64,000 nucleotides of DNA, taken from NCBI GenBank assembly GCA_001730095.1, contig MDLF01000041.1, forward strand, positions 1 through 64,000. The letters are read 5' to 3'. How positions within the stretch are numbered: position 1 is the stretch's first letter; every line of letters starts with the position of its first letter. Source of the stretch: Rhodobacteraceae bacterium (ex Bugula neritina AB1). Its GTDB lineage: Bacteria; Pseudomonadota; Alphaproteobacteria; Rhodobacterales; Rhodobacteraceae. The notes beneath the pieces are model-generated. The model worked only from the letters and a program-made list of their open reading frames with translations, ran no database searches and was not told the DNA's origin. Positions 32,823 to 43,202 of the stretch are shown one piece after another. The translations under genes were made by a program, and so were the position numbers.

Positions 32823-34169
32823 ATGCCTAAACTTGACGTTTCGCGTCGCGGCCTATTGCGGACCGGCGCCGTCGCAGGCGCAGGGCTTGCGCTGCCGACG
32901 ATCTTTACCGCGCAAAGCGCGCATGCTTTTACCAATGAGCCGACAGGCGGCACCGTCACCCTGGGCTTCAACGTGCCCCAGACCGGCCCCTATGCAGACG
33001 AAGGCGCCGACGAGCTGCGCGCCTATGAGCTGGCGGTCGAGCACCTGAACGGTGGCGGCGACGCCGGCATGATGAACACCTTCAGCTCCAAGGCGCTGCA
33101 GGGCAACGGCATTCTGGGCAAGAAGGTCGAATATGTGACCGGCGACACCCAGACAAAGTCCGACGCGGCCCGCGCCTCGGCCAAGTCGATGATCGAAAAG
33201 GACGGCGCGGTGATGATCACCGGCGGCTCCTCCTCTGGTGTGGCCGTGGCCGTGCAGGCGCTGTGCCAGGAGGCAGGCGTGATCTTCATGGCGGGCCTGA
33301 CCCACTCCAACGACACCACCGGCAAGGACAAGCGGGCCAACGGGTTCCGCCACTTCTTCAACTCCTACATGTCCGGTGCGGCACTGGCGCCGGTGCTGGC
33401 AGGCGCCTATGGCACCGACCGCAAAGCCTATCACCTTACCGCGGACTACAACTGGGGCTACACCACCGAAGAAGCGGTCAAATCCTCGACCGAAGCCATG
33501 GGCTGGGACACTGTTGCCGCAGTGAAGACCCCGCTGACCCAGACCGACTTCTCGTCTTACATTGCTCCGGTTCTGCAGTCCGGCGCCGACACGCTGGTTC
33601 TGAACCACTATGGCGGCAATATGGTGAACTCGCTGACCAATGCTGTGCAGTTCGGCCTGCGCGACAAGCAGGTGAACGGCAAGGACTTCCAGATCGTCGT
33701 GCCGCTCTACTCCCGCCTGATGGCCAAGGGTGCGGGCGCCAACGTGAAGGGCATCTTCGGCTCCACCAACTGGCACTGGACCCTGCAGGACGAAGGCTCC
33801 AAGGCCTTTGTGAAATCCTTTGGCACCAAATACGGCTTCCCGCCGAGCCAGGCCGCGCACACCACCTATGTGCAGACCCTGCTTTATGCGGATGCGGTTG
33901 AACGTGCCGGCTCCTTTGCACCCTGTGCTGTGGCCGAAGCGCTCGAGGACTATGAGTTCGACGGGCTGGGCAACGGCAAGACGCTGTATCGTGGCGCCGA
34001 CCACCAGTGTTTCAAGGACGTGCTGGTCGTGAAGGGCAAAGAGAACCCGACGTCAGAGTTCGACCTGCTCGAAATCGTCGAAGTCACCCCGGTGGATCAG
34101 GTCACCTATGACCCCGATCACCCGCAGTTCTCTGGCGGCGCTCTGGGCACCTGCAACAATGGCGCCTGA
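32823..34169 (+). CDS. Branched-chain-amino-acid-type ABC substrate-binding protein (Tat-exported)
   Basis: This 448-residue periplasmic receptor of the Peripla_BP_6 (LivJ/UrtA/AmiC-like) family starts with a twin-arginine signal, VSRRGLLRTGAVAGAGLAL, cut near AHA at about residue 35. The mature part shows TLGFNVPQTGPYADEGADE and MITGGSSSGVAVAVQ, the usual ligand-cleft regions. AGGGAGG precedes ATG 32823; an open frame from 32718 has no export signal at its start. It heads a five-gene importer operon divergent from scfR. The substrate is unknown; amino acids, amides or short carboxylates all fit the family, and the scfR neighbour hints at carboxylates. Confidence 0.88.
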   Translation: MPKLDVSRRGLLRTGAVAGAGLALPTIFTAQSAHAFTNEPTGGTVTLGFNVPQTGPYADEGADELRAYELAVEHLNGGGDAGMMNTFSSKALQGNGILGKKVEYVTGDTQTKSDAARASAKSMIEKDGAVMITGGSSSGVAVAVQALCQEAGVIFMAGLTHSNDTTGKDKRANGFRHFFNSYMSGAALAPVLAGAYGTDRKAYHLTADYNWGYTTEEAVKSSTEAMGWDTVAAVKTPLTQTDFSSYIAPVLQSGADTLVLNHYGGNMVNSLTNAVQFGLRDKQVNGKDFQIVVPLYSRLMAKGAGANVKGIFGSTNWHWTLQDEGSKAFVKSFGTKYGFPPSQAAHTTYVQTLLYADAVERAGSFAPCAVAEALEDYEFDGLGNGKTLYRGADHQCFKDVLVVKGKENPTSEFDLLEIVEVTPVDQVTYDPDHPQFSGGALGTCNNGA

Positions 34170-34199
34170 AGCAGACGCCTGACCTGCATTTGAACAGCC

Positions 34200-34232
34200 G
34201 GGCGGGGGCTTTCCCTGTGACAGCCCCCGCCC
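34200..34232 (+). other. Intercistronic hairpin after the binding-protein gene
   Basis: A perfect 11-bp inverted repeat, GGGCGGGGGCT at 34200-34210 and its complement at 34222-34232, with an 11-base loop. It lies 31 bp after the receptor stop, inside the operon and with no T run behind. Such hairpins commonly protect the abundant receptor mRNA while limiting permease synthesis. Confidence 0.7.
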
Positions 34233-34307
34233 CATGCTGCGCCCGCCAAAGCCGCCCTGTAACGGGCCCGACCGCATTATGCACTCACACTTTCAAAGGG
34301 TGGGACA

Positions 34308-35339
34308 ATGGACGCCATCATCCTCCAAATCCTGAACGGGCTCGACAAGGGCTCAGCCTACGCGCTGATCGCGCTGGGCCTGACACTTATCTTCGGCACG
34401 CTGGGCGTCGTGAATTTTGCCCATGGCGCATTGTTCATGATCGGGGCCTTCTGTGCAGTCACCCTGAACCGCATCCTGACGCTGAGCTATACAATCATCG
34501 ACGACACGCAGAAGGATTTCCTTGGCAATCCGCTAAAAGTTGACGTCCCCTATGTGCATGGCCTGTTCGGCCAGGCCACGGGCGATGCCATCATCGACTG
34601 GGCGGTTCCGCTGTCTCTGATCTTTGCCATTCCCGTCATGATCCTGGTTGGCGTGGTGATGGAACGCGGGCTGATCAAGCATTTCTACAAGCGCCCCCAT
34701 GCGGACCAGATCCTGGTGACCTTCGGGCTTGCCATCGTGCTGCAGGAGGTGATCAAGTATTTCTACGGCGCCAACCCGATCCCAACCCCGGCCCCCGCGG
34801 CCTTCAAGGGCTCGCTGGATTTCGGCGCCATGCTGGGCTTTGATCCGAACCTGATCATCTACCCCTACTGGCGGATCATCTATTTCGGCTTTGCTGCCGT
34901 GATCATCGGCGGGGTCTTTGCCTTCCTGCAGTTCACCACCTTCGGCATGGTGGTCCGGGCCGGCATGGCCGACCGCGAGACCGTCGGCCTTCTGGGCATC
35001 AACATCGACAAGCGGTTCACCATCATGTTCGGCATTGCCGCCGCCGTCGCCGGCCTGGCTGGCGTCATGTACACGCCGATCAACTCCCCCAATTATCACA
35101 TGGGCATGGATTTTCTGGTCCTCAGCTTTGTGGTGGTGGTTGTCGGCGGCATGGGGTCTTTGCCTGGTGCGGTGCTGGCAGGCTTCCTGCTGGGCGTGCT
35201 GGAGAGCTTTGCCTCGATGCGCGAAGTCATCGACATCATTCCGGGCATCAACCAGATCATCATCTATCTGGTCGCCATCATCATTCTGCTGACCCGCCCG
35301 CGAGGCCTGATGGGCCGCAAAGGCGTGATGGAGGACTAA
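34308..35339 (+). CDS. Branched-chain-amino-acid-type ABC permease, LivH-like
   Basis: This 343-residue membrane protein has about eight helices. The opening [35 protein letters not shown] is the LivH hallmark (given here only in part; residues 5-40), and the ATPase-contacting region at about 220-250 reads [20 protein letters not shown]. It follows the receptor gene after a hairpin and is 4 bp before the LivM-like gene. It forms the transmembrane pore together with that protein. Confidence 0.92.
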   Translation: MDAIILQILNGLDKGSAYALIALGLTLIFGTLGVVNFAHGALFMIGAFCAVTLNRILTLSYTIIDDTQKDFLGNPLKVDVPYVHGLFGQATGDAIIDWAVPLSLIFAIPVMILVGVVMERGLIKHFYKRPHADQILVTFGLAIVLQEVIKYFYGANPIPTPAPAAFKGSLDFGAMLGFDPNLIIYPYWRIIYFGFAAVIIGGVFAFLQFTTFGMVVRAGMADRETVGLLGINIDKRFTIMFGIAAAVAGLAGVMYTPINSPNYHMGMDFLVLSFVVVVVGGMGSLPGAVLAGFLLGVLESFASMREVIDIIPGINQIIIYLVAIIILLTRPRGLMGRKGVMED

Positions 35340-35343
35340 AACC

Positions 35344-36549
35344 ATGTTCAACCTGAGCAAAAAAGACCTGAGCCTCCTGATCCTCGTCGCGGTGCTGACC
35401 CTGTTCGCCCCTTTCATCCTGAACCCCTTCCCGGCTGGCAGTGCCATGGCGCAGTTCAATGCAGGCTATCCGGACCTGATGCAGCGGTTTGTGATCTTCG
35501 GGATCTTCGCCATCGGCTTTAACATCCTCTTCGGTCTCACCGGCTATCTGTCCTTTGGCCATGCGGCCTTTCTCGGCGTCGGCTCTTATGCGGCGGTCTG
35601 GATGTTCAAGCTGCTGAGCATGAACGTGATCCCGGCAATCCTGCTGGCCGTGATCGTCTCCGGCCTGTTCTCGCTGCTGATCGGCTTTATCTCCCTGCGC
35701 CGCTCGGGCATCTACTTTTCCATCCTGACGCTGGCCTTTGCCCAGATGATGTTTGCGCTGGCCTATTCCGTGCTCACCCCTGTGACCGGCGGCGAGACCG
35801 GCCTGCAGCTGGCCCTGAATGATCCGCGCATCCTCGGAGCCAGCCAGACACCAGAGGGCAACATTCCCGTTCCCGGCCTGTTCGGTCTGGAGATGCGCGA
35901 CAGTGCTGATCTTGTCATCGGCAGCTGGGTCTTCACCTTCAACGTCGGCTACTACTTCTGCGCGCTGGTCTTGCTGGCCTCTTTCTACCTGTCGATCCGC
36001 ATCTTCCGCTCTCCCTTCGGGATGATGCTGCGGGCGGTGAAATCAAACCAGCAGCGGATGAACTATACCGGCCTCAATACCCGCCCCTACACGCTCGCAG
36101 CCTTTGTGATCTCGGGCATGTATGCCGGGCTGGCTGGCGGGCTGATGGCCTCGATGGACCCGCTGGCAGGTGCTGAGCGGATGCAGTGGACCGCCTCCGG
36201 CGAGGTGGTGCTGATGACCATCCTGGGCGGTGCCGGCACATTGATCGGCCCGGTGCTGGGCGCAGGCTTCATCAAATACTTTGAAAACATCTTCTCCAAG
36301 ATCAACGACAACGTCCTGCACAGCTGGTTCAGCTTTCTGCCGGACGGGCTGGAGAATGCGGTGGTCTTCATCATCCACCCCTTCATCGGCAAGGGCTGGC
36401 ACCTGACCCTGGGCATCCTGTTCATGCTGGTGGTGATCTTCCTGCCCGGCGGTCTGGTCGAAGGTGGCCAGCGGATCAGAGGCTGGCTCAGGAGCCGCAA
36501 GAGCAAAGACAACGGCTCAGCCTCTCATGAAACCAACCCTGCGGAATAA
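35344..36549 (+). CDS. Branched-chain-amino-acid-type ABC permease, LivM-like
   Basis: This 401-residue protein has about ten helices. The phrases [20 protein letters not shown] (about residues 60-79), [19 protein letters not shown] (ATPase contact, about 222) and [15 protein letters not shown] (about 298) are typical of LivM. It pairs with the LivH-like subunit. It is 12 bp before the first ATPase gene, so all five genes are one transcription unit. It is somewhat longer at its C-terminus than E. coli LivM counterparts, with a charged tail. Confidence 0.92.
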   Translation: MFNLSKKDLSLLILVAVLTLFAPFILNPFPAGSAMAQFNAGYPDLMQRFVIFGIFAIGFNILFGLTGYLSFGHAAFLGVGSYAAVWMFKLLSMNVIPAILLAVIVSGLFSLLIGFISLRRSGIYFSILTLAFAQMMFALAYSVLTPVTGGETGLQLALNDPRILGASQTPEGNIPVPGLFGLEMRDSADLVIGSWVFTFNVGYYFCALVLLASFYLSIRIFRSPFGMMLRAVKSNQQRMNYTGLNTRPYTLAAFVISGMYAGLAGGLMASMDPLAGAERMQWTASGEVVLMTILGGAGTLIGPVLGAGFIKYFENIFSKINDNVLHSWFSFLPDGLENAVVFIIHPFIGKGWHLTLGILFMLVVIFLPGGLVEGGQRIRGWLRSRKSKDNGSASHETNPAE

Positions 36550-36561
36550 GGAGACAGGCTG

Positions 36562-37317
36562 ATGAGTATCCTTGAAGTCAAAAACGTGGGGAAACGGTTC
36601 GGCGGCCTGCAAGCCCTGTCCGAGGTGAACCTCAGCGTAAAGGAAAACTCGGTCCACGCGATCATCGGGCCGAATGGTGCAGGCAAATCCACCCTGCTGA
36701 ACTGCCTGGTGGGCAAGCTGATCCCCGACACCGGGTCAGTGATGTTCGACGGCCAGTCGGTGCTGGGGCGCGCGCCTTACGAGATCAACCAGATGGGCAT
36801 CTCCCGCGTGTTCCAGACGCCGGAAATCTTCGGCGACCTGACCGTGCTGGAAAACATGTTGATCCCCTGTTTTGCCAAACGCGACGGCGCGTTTGAACTG
36901 AATGCGCTTGCCTCAGTGCAAAGCCAGAAGGACATCCTGGAAAAAGCTGAACATATGCTGGAAGAGATGAACATGGCGGACAAGCGGCACATGCATGCCG
37001 CCGCCATGTCCCGCGGCGACAAGCGGCGGCTGGAGATCGGCATGTGCCTGAGCCAGGAACCGCGCCTGTTGCTGCTGGATGAACCCACCGCCGGCATGGC
37101 GCGGGCCGATACCAACAATACCATCGACCTGTTGAAACAGATCTCGGATGAGCGCGACATCACCATCGCCATCATCGAACACGACATGCATGTGGTGTTC
37201 AGCCTCGCCAACCGGATCACCGTGCTGGCCCAGGGCACCCCGCTGGTCGAAGACGACCCAGAGAACATCCGCGGCAACCCGAAGGTGCGCGAAGCGTATC
37301 TGGGCGAGTCGGCGTAG
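36562..37317 (+). CDS. ABC transporter ATPase, LivG-like
   Basis: This 251-residue ATPase has Walker A GPNGAGKST (about 34), the Q-loop region ISRVFQTPEIFGDLT and Walker B LLLLDEPTAGM, with the switch histidine in IIEHDMHVV. The signature is unusual: MSRGDKRRLEIG replaces the common LSYGQQR or LSGGQ form, though this is seen in some LivG relatives. It drives transport with the LivF-like subunit 70 bp downstream. A palindromic repeat has entered the gap between the two ATPase genes. Confidence 0.92.
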   Translation: MSILEVKNVGKRFGGLQALSEVNLSVKENSVHAIIGPNGAGKSTLLNCLVGKLIPDTGSVMFDGQSVLGRAPYEINQMGISRVFQTPEIFGDLTVLENMLIPCFAKRDGAFELNALASVQSQKDILEKAEHMLEEMNMADKRHMHAAAMSRGDKRRLEIGMCLSQEPRLLLLDEPTAGMARADTNNTIDLLKQISDERDITIAIIEHDMHVVFSLANRITVLAQGTPLVEDDPENIRGNPKVREAYLGESA

Positions 37318-37326
37318 GGAGGAACG

Positions 37327-37373
37327 TCACTCATCCCGAAAAATGGGACCCGGTTTTCGGACAAGATGAGTGA
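37327..37373. repeat. Palindromic intergenic repeat between the two ATPase genes
   Basis: TCACTCATC (37327-37335) and GATGAGTGA (37365-37373) are exact inverted ends; inside, CCGAAAA (37336-37342) pairs with TTTTCGG (37354-37360). The inner words around ACCCGGTTTTCGG resemble the short palindromic repeats common in rhizobial and other alphaproteobacterial genomes. It fills nearly the whole intercistronic gap. Confidence 0.7.
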
Positions 37374-37387
37374 GAAAGGATATAATC

Positions 37388-38143
37388 ATGAACGTCAAAC
37401 CCGATTTCTCCAAAGGCGCCAACACGGCCGCCACCGCGCCGGCCTTCCTGTCGATCTGGGACATGCATGCCTACTACGGCGAGAGCTATATCGTGCAGGG
37501 CATCAGCTTCAACGTCCACGAAGGCGAGATCCTCGCGCTTCTGGGCCGCAACGGCGCAGGCAAGACTTCCACCCTGCGCTCAATCGCCCGCACCGGCTCC
37601 CCTTTGGTGACGCGTGGCGAAATTTGGCTGGACCACCAGCCGCTGCACAAAATGGCCTCGCATGAAGCGGCCACCGCTGGCCTGGGTCTGGTGCCCGAAG
37701 ACCGCCGCATCATTCCCGGTCTGACGGTCGAGGAAAACCTGCAGCTGGCGCAAATTGCCCCGCCGATCGGCTGGTCGCTGGAACGTCTATACGACCTGTT
37801 TCCGCGCCTTGGCGAACGGCGCAAACAAGAGGGCGTGACCCTGTCCGGCGGCGAACAGCAGATGCTGGCAATTGCCCGCGCGCTGGCCCGTGACATCAAG
37901 GTGCTGCTGCTGGATGAACCTTACGAAGGCCTTGCGCCGGTGATCGTGGATGAGATCGAAAAGACCCTCATCCATATCAAGGAACAGGGCATGACCACCA
38001 TCATCGTCGAGCAGAACGCTGTCCGCGCCCTGGAACTGGCGGACCGGGCGGTGATCCTCGATACCGGCGGCATCGTCTTTGACGGCACCGCTGCCGAAGT
38101 TCTGGAAAATGAGGAGCTGCGGGCCGAATATCTGGCGATCTGA
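37388..38143 (+). CDS. ABC transporter ATPase, LivF-like
   Basis: This 251-residue ATPase has Walker A GRNGAGKTS (about 55), signature LSGGEQQML, Walker B VLLLDEPYEGLAP and the switch region IIVEQNAVRAL, as in LivF. Its N-terminus (to about residue 22) is longer than usual. AAGGA precedes ATG 37388. It completes the importer. The terminator at 38203-38232 ends the operon. Confidence 0.92.
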   Translation: MNVKPDFSKGANTAATAPAFLSIWDMHAYYGESYIVQGISFNVHEGEILALLGRNGAGKTSTLRSIARTGSPLVTRGEIWLDHQPLHKMASHEAATAGLGLVPEDRRIIPGLTVEENLQLAQIAPPIGWSLERLYDLFPRLGERRKQEGVTLSGGEQQMLAIARALARDIKVLLLDEPYEGLAPVIVDEIEKTLIHIKEQGMTTIIVEQNAVRALELADRAVILDTGGIVFDGTAAEVLENEELRAEYLAI

Positions 38144-38202
38144 AACCTTTCGGAACATTTTTATCCGCCGCGCCGGGCCCTTGCAAACCGGTTACGGCAC
38201 CC

Positions 38203-38232
38203 AAGACCGGCTCATTCCCTTGGGCCGGTCTT
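38203..38232 (+). terminator. Terminator after the ABC importer operon
   Basis: AAGACCGGC (38203-38211) pairs with GCCGGTCTT (38224-38232), a 9-bp stem with a 12-base loop, followed by TTCCTG. It lies 60 bp after the last ATPase gene. The rest of the gap to 38413 holds no gene I can support. Confidence 0.7.
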
Positions 38233-38413
38233 TTCCTGTCCCGCATCCGGGAAACCGTCTGATTTCTTTCGTAAACCATGGTTATACGACGCGGAAATCA
38301 GCGCCTATCCAACCTGCCTCCTATTCTGCCTGGGCCTCCTCCTCCCGATGTCGATGCCACGGCCCGCAACGCACTGATGCGGGAAGAACAGACAACGCAG
38401 AAAGGAAAACATC

Positions 38414-38677
38414 ATGCGCAACTCCATCAAAATCCTGGCCCTCGCTCTTACCCTGCCGGCAGCTGCGGCCGTTGCGTCCAGCTCCGCGATCAGCCCCGAT
38501 GCTGAGGCCAAAATCCGCAGCATGCTCACCGGTCAGGGATATGACGTGACCGAAGTCGAAGCCGAAGACGGCATGTTCGAAGCCGAGGCCACCAAGGACG
38601 GCAAGGACTATGAATTCCACCTGAACGATCAGTTCGAAGTGGTGAAAATCGACGAAGATACCGAAGACGACGATTGA
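38414..38677 (+). CDS. Small secreted PepSY-type protein
   Basis: This 87-residue protein has a Sec signal peptide (MRNSIKILALALTLPAAAAVA) and a mature part of about 65 residues with one PepSY-like unit: SPDAEAKIRSMLTGQGYDVTEVE then EFHLNDQFEVVKI. It ends in an acidic tail (DEDTEDDD). PepSY domains inhibit proteases or bind small ligands or metals in the periplasm. AAGGAAA precedes the ATG. A cytochrome b gene follows 66 bp downstream in the same direction; this pairing is common. Confidence 0.8.
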   Translation: MRNSIKILALALTLPAAAAVASSSAISPDAEAKIRSMLTGQGYDVTEVEAEDGMFEAEATKDGKDYEFHLNDQFEVVKIDEDTEDDD

Positions 38678-38743
38678 TCCGGCTTTGACGCAAAACGGCA
38701 GCGGAGCGCACATCCTTTGTGCTCCGGGCCGAAAGGACACAAT

Positions 38744-39280
38744 ATGCAAAACTCATATGTCTGGGACCCCGTCGTCCGGCTGTTTCACTGGTCGCTTGTG
38801 GCGGGTTTCACCGCCAATGCCCTGTTTACAGACCCCGATGGCTCGCTCCACCACGATATCGGCTACGTCATTGCAGCGCTGATCGGCATACGCATCCTGT
38901 GGGGGCTGATCGGAACGCGCCATGCCCGGTTTGCCAGCTTTCCGCCCAGCCTAAAGGCCGCTTCGCGGCAGCTGGAGGACATCGCGGCCCGCCGCAGCGG
39001 CAGCCACAAAGGCCACTCTCCCCTGGGGGCCCTGATGATCTACAACCTGCTCTTTGCGATGGCCGGTATCGCCTTGACAGGCTGGCTGCAGACCACCGCT
39101 GCCTTTGACGGCATCGGGTGGCCGGAAGAGCTGCACGAAAGTCTTGTCTATTGGGCAGAAGCCTCGGTTCTGCTGCATGTGGCTGCTGTGGTCTTTGAAA
39201 CCCGCCGCACCAAAGTCAGGCTGGCACGCGCCATGATCACCGGCTACAAGAACCTGCCCGACCGTTCAGCGGAGACATGA
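38744..39280 (+). CDS. Cytochrome b561-type membrane protein
   Basis: This 178-residue protein has four predicted helices and the layout of the cytochrome b561/Ni-Fe-hydrogenase b-subunit group. Likely haem-ligand histidines are in VRLFHWSL (residue 15), SLHHDIGY (about 36), ELHESLVYW (about 129) and LLHVAAVVFE (about 141). It opens MQNSYVWDPVVRLFHW, very typical of the family. AAAGGAC before ATG 38744 decides the start. Its TGA region overlaps the ATG of the LuxR-type gene by four bases, so expression is coupled. Confidence 0.88.
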   Translation: MQNSYVWDPVVRLFHWSLVAGFTANALFTDPDGSLHHDIGYVIAALIGIRILWGLIGTRHARFASFPPSLKAASRQLEDIAARRSGSHKGHSPLGALMIYNLLFAMAGIALTGWLQTTAAFDGIGWPEELHESLVYWAEASVLLHVAAVVFETRRTKVRLARAMITGYKNLPDRSAET

Positions 39281-39837
39281 AGATGAGCCAGAACCGGAAG
39301 GACCGGCAGGACCCGACCCAGCCCTGGATACTGATCGCCGTGATCGCCGTGCAGGCTCTCTGCGCGGCGGTATTCCTGGGGGACATGTTTGCTGATCTCA
39401 GCGGCATGGAAGCTGCAGAACCCGGACAGGGCGAAGGCCCGCACGCCTATGTCGAGGGGCTGGCAGCCATCGCCCTGCTGGCCGCCATCGTCATCGAGGG
39501 GCGCATCCTGATGTGGCTGATGCGGCGCAAGGCGCATCTGGAGGCAAGCCTGAGCTCTGCCCAGGCCGCGGTGCAGGATGTGATCGACACGGAATTTGCC
39601 AACTGGAGCCTGACACCGGCGGAACTGGATGTGGCCACCTTTCTGGTCAAAGGGCTGTCCACCGCCGAAATCGCCGCCCTGCGCGGCAGTGCCGAAGGCA
39701 CCGTTAAGGCGCAGCTGAACGCGATCTACCGCAAATCCGGCGCCAGCAACCGGGCCGAACTGATGAGCCTGCTGATCGACAGCATGATGGGGCAACGCCA
39801 GCCCGCCCCGGACGACACCTCTGCCCGCTTCGGCTGA
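39277..39837 (+). CDS. Membrane-anchored LuxR-type transcription regulator
   Basis: This 186-residue protein has two membrane helices at about residues 17-36 and 60-82, a short coiled linker (EASLSSAQAAVQDVIDTE) and a LuxR-type helix-turn-helix at about 108-170: LTPAELDVATFLVKGLSTAEIAALRGSAEG and TVKAQLNAIYRKSGASNRAEL. There is no receiver domain. It is coupled by a 4-base overlap to the cytochrome b gene. A DNA-binding domain held in the membrane beside a haem protein suggests direct signal passage; this is inference. The helix-turn-helix is divergent from classical LuxR but holds the key spacing. Confidence 0.83.
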   Translation: MKMSQNRKDRQDPTQPWILIAVIAVQALCAAVFLGDMFADLSGMEAAEPGQGEGPHAYVEGLAAIALLAAIVIEGRILMWLMRRKAHLEASLSSAQAAVQDVIDTEFANWSLTPAELDVATFLVKGLSTAEIAALRGSAEGTVKAQLNAIYRKSGASNRAELMSLLIDSMMGQRQPAPDDTSARFG

Positions 39838-39939
39838 ACCCGCCGACACGGCATGCTGCGCGTGCCCACCGCCCGCGCGGAACACCCCGCAGCAGAAACG
39901 CCCTTCAATTCCGCAAAAATACCTGCGTATTAATGCAAT

Positions 39940-40476
39940 ATGAGCGATCTTGCCTTTGACTATGCCCCTGTAGGCCTCGCGGTGCTGGACCGCCGCATCA
40001 TCACCCGGTGCAACCTCCAGTTTGCCGCCACTTTCGGCGGGACAGCTGGCGACTATACCGGCATGCTGGTGGCAGAATTATATCCAAGCCAGGAAGACTA
40101 CAATCGCATCGGCGCCGTCCTGCAGCAGCCAGAGGCGCAAAGCGGCAGCTACAATGACGAGCGCATCATGCGCCGCCGGTCAGGGGAATTGTTCTGGTGC
40201 CGGGTACGCGGACGTTCTGTGACGCCACACGCTCCCTTTCAGGTCGGCATCTGGTCGTTTGCTGATATTTCAGAGGACCGTCCCGTGGTTTCGCTGACCC
40301 CGCGCGAGCGCGAAGTCGCCATTCTCACCTGCAAGGGCTTGTCGGCCAAGGAAATCGGCAAGCAGCTGGAGCTGTCCTACCGAACGGTTGAAAGCCACCG
40401 CGCGCATCTGCTGCAGAAATTCGAGGCCCGCAAACTGCCAGAGCTGGTGGCCAAGCTGACCGGCATGCCGCTTTAG
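39940..40476 (+). CDS. PAS-LuxR transcription regulator
   Basis: This 178-residue protein has one PAS domain (about residues 5-110: [17 protein letters not shown] and [13 protein letters not shown]) and a C-terminal LuxR-type helix-turn-helix (about 118-175: [28 protein letters not shown] and [13 protein letters not shown]). It is a one-component regulator sensing a small ligand or redox state. No ribosome-binding site is visible before ATG 39940; the upstream bases are AT-rich (GCGTATTAATGCAAT), so the mRNA may be leaderless. It is followed by accB but probably not part of that operon. Confidence 0.88.
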   Translation: MSDLAFDYAPVGLAVLDRRIITRCNLQFAATFGGTAGDYTGMLVAELYPSQEDYNRIGAVLQQPEAQSGSYNDERIMRRRSGELFWCRVRGRSVTPHAPFQVGIWSFADISEDRPVVSLTPREREVAILTCKGLSAKEIGKQLELSYRTVESHRAHLLQKFEARKLPELVAKLTGMPL

Positions 40477-40643
40477 AGCAAATTTCGGACGGGCGATTGC
40501 AAATCCGTCAATCTACCGCCATGTTACGCCAAGCATCGACAGCGCTTTCCTTGCGGTTAACCTTACCCTATAAGCGCGCTAATTTCCTGCCTGCGCAGCC
40601 AACCTGGCCTTTGCAGGCGTGTCGGAACCGGCTTGAGGACAAA

Positions 40644-41135
40644 ATGACGAACAAATCTCACGAAGCGGATGTGGCATTCATCAAGGCGCTGGCGGAACTG
40701 CTGCGCGAAAACGATCTGACCGAACTGCAGGTCAAACGGGAATACGGCGAGGATGACAGCCTGAATGTCTGCGTCTCCCGTCAGACTGCAGCCGTTGCTG
40801 CTCCGGTTCAGGTACAGATGCCTGCCGCCGCTCCCGCACCGGTGGCCGCCGCAGCGGCCCCTGCCGCAGCTGCCGCTGCCAATGATGATCCCGCCAGCCA
40901 CCCCGGCGCCGTCGCCTCGCCGATGGTTGGCACAGTCTACCTGGCACCGGAACCCGGCGCAGCTGCATTTATTTCCGTCGGCCAGCAGGTCAGCGAAGGC
41001 GACACCCTGCTGATCGTCGAAGCCATGAAGACCATGAACCACATCCCGGCGCCGAAATCCGGCACCGTGAAGCGTATTCTGGTCGAAGACGGCGCCGCCG
41101 TGGAGTTCGGAACCCCCCTGGCCATCATCGAGTAA
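40644..41135 (+). CDS. accB: Acetyl-CoA carboxylase biotin carboxyl carrier protein
   Basis: This 163-residue protein carries biotin for malonyl-CoA synthesis, the first step of fatty-acid synthesis. The biotinyl domain at about 85-163 has the attachment site IVEAMKTMN with K129; an Ala/Pro-rich flexible linker spans about 50-80. GAGGACAA precedes ATG 40644. accC follows 9 bp downstream, the usual accBC pair. The EAMKTMN form (Thr instead of Met after Lys) is a small departure from the usual EAMKMMN and is seen in this lineage. Confidence 0.95.
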   Translation: MTNKSHEADVAFIKALAELLRENDLTELQVKREYGEDDSLNVCVSRQTAAVAAPVQVQMPAAAPAPVAAAAAPAAAAAANDDPASHPGAVASPMVGTVYLAPEPGAAAFISVGQQVSEGDTLLIVEAMKTMNHIPAPKSGTVKRILVEDGAAVEFGTPLAIIE

Positions 41136-41144
41136 GGATCTGCC

Positions 41145-42494
<1,350 letters not shown>

Positions 42495-42501
42495 AACCCC
42501 G

Positions 42502-42528
42502 CGGGGCGCACCATCTGGTTGCGCCCCG
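42502..42528 (+). terminator. Terminator after accC
   Basis: CGGGGCGCA (42502-42510) pairs with TGCGCCCCG (42520-42528) around a 9-base loop and is followed by TTTTACTTTTA. A strong intrinsic terminator 8 bases after accC. Confidence 0.85.
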
Positions 42529-42569
42529 TTTTACTTTTACCTGCCTTTACCCTTAATACTGGCGTCACC

Positions 42570-43202
42570 ATGAGCCTGACTGCCGATCTCCTGCTGCACG
42601 CCTATTCCGCCGGTGTTTTCCCAATGGCCGAACACCGCGACGACCCCGAAGTGTTCTGGGTCGACCCTAAACGGCGCGGCATCCTGCCGCTCGATGGCTT
42701 CCGCATCTCACGCTCTCTGGCCAAGCGCATCCGCAACGGCGGATTTGAAATCACTGTAAACCGGGATTTCGCCGGAGTGGTGGATGGTTGCGCCGACAGG
42801 GCTGAGACTTGGATCAGCGCCGAAATCCGCAGCCACTATCTGGAGCTTCATGCTATGGGCAATGCCCATTCGCTGGAGGTTTGGCAGCAGGGTACCCTCG
42901 CCGGAGGAACCTATGGCGTCTCGCTGGGCGGCGCATTTTTTGGTGAAAGCATGTTCTCCCGCCACCGCGACGCCTCAAAAGTTGCGCTGGCCTATCTGAC
43001 AGACCGGCTGGTGCAAGCGGGATTCACCCTGTGCGACACGCAGTTTCTGACCCCGCATCTGGCCTCTCTGGGGGGAATAGAAGTCACGCGCGCCCGCTAC
43101 CACAGCCTGCTGCGTGAGGCTCTGGACAAGGATGCGGACTTCAGGCAGCCGTCTGTACCCGCACCTCAGCTGCTGCTGCAGCGGATGACCCAGACATCAT
43201 AG
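42570..43202 (+). CDS. aat: Leucyl/phenylalanyl-tRNA--protein transferase
   Basis: This 210-residue enzyme moves Leu or Phe from tRNA to N-terminal Arg or Lys of proteins, marking them for ClpAP breakdown by the N-end rule. It has the family phrases LLHAYSAGVFPMAEHRDD (about 8-25), VFWVDPKRRGILPLDGFRISRSL and GGTYGVSLGGAFFGESMFSR (about 112-131). ATG 42570 fits the family start; the upstream bases give only a weak ribosome-binding site. Its last 37 bp overlap the 3' end of the convergent DUF2155 gene. Confidence 0.94.
   Translation: MSLTADLLLHAYSAGVFPMAEHRDDPEVFWVDPKRRGILPLDGFRISRSLAKRIRNGGFEITVNRDFAGVVDGCADRAETWISAEIRSHYLELHAMGNAHSLEVWQQGTLAGGTYGVSLGGAFFGESMFSRHRDASKVALAYLTDRLVQAGFTLCDTQFLTPHLASLGGIEVTRARYHSLLREALDKDADFRQPSVPAPQLLLQRMTQTS

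Noticed and set aside
38274-38283. Palindrome AACCATGGTT in the gap before the PepSY gene
   Set aside because: A 10-base palindrome is expected by chance several times in 64 kb, and no second copy or regulator points to it.
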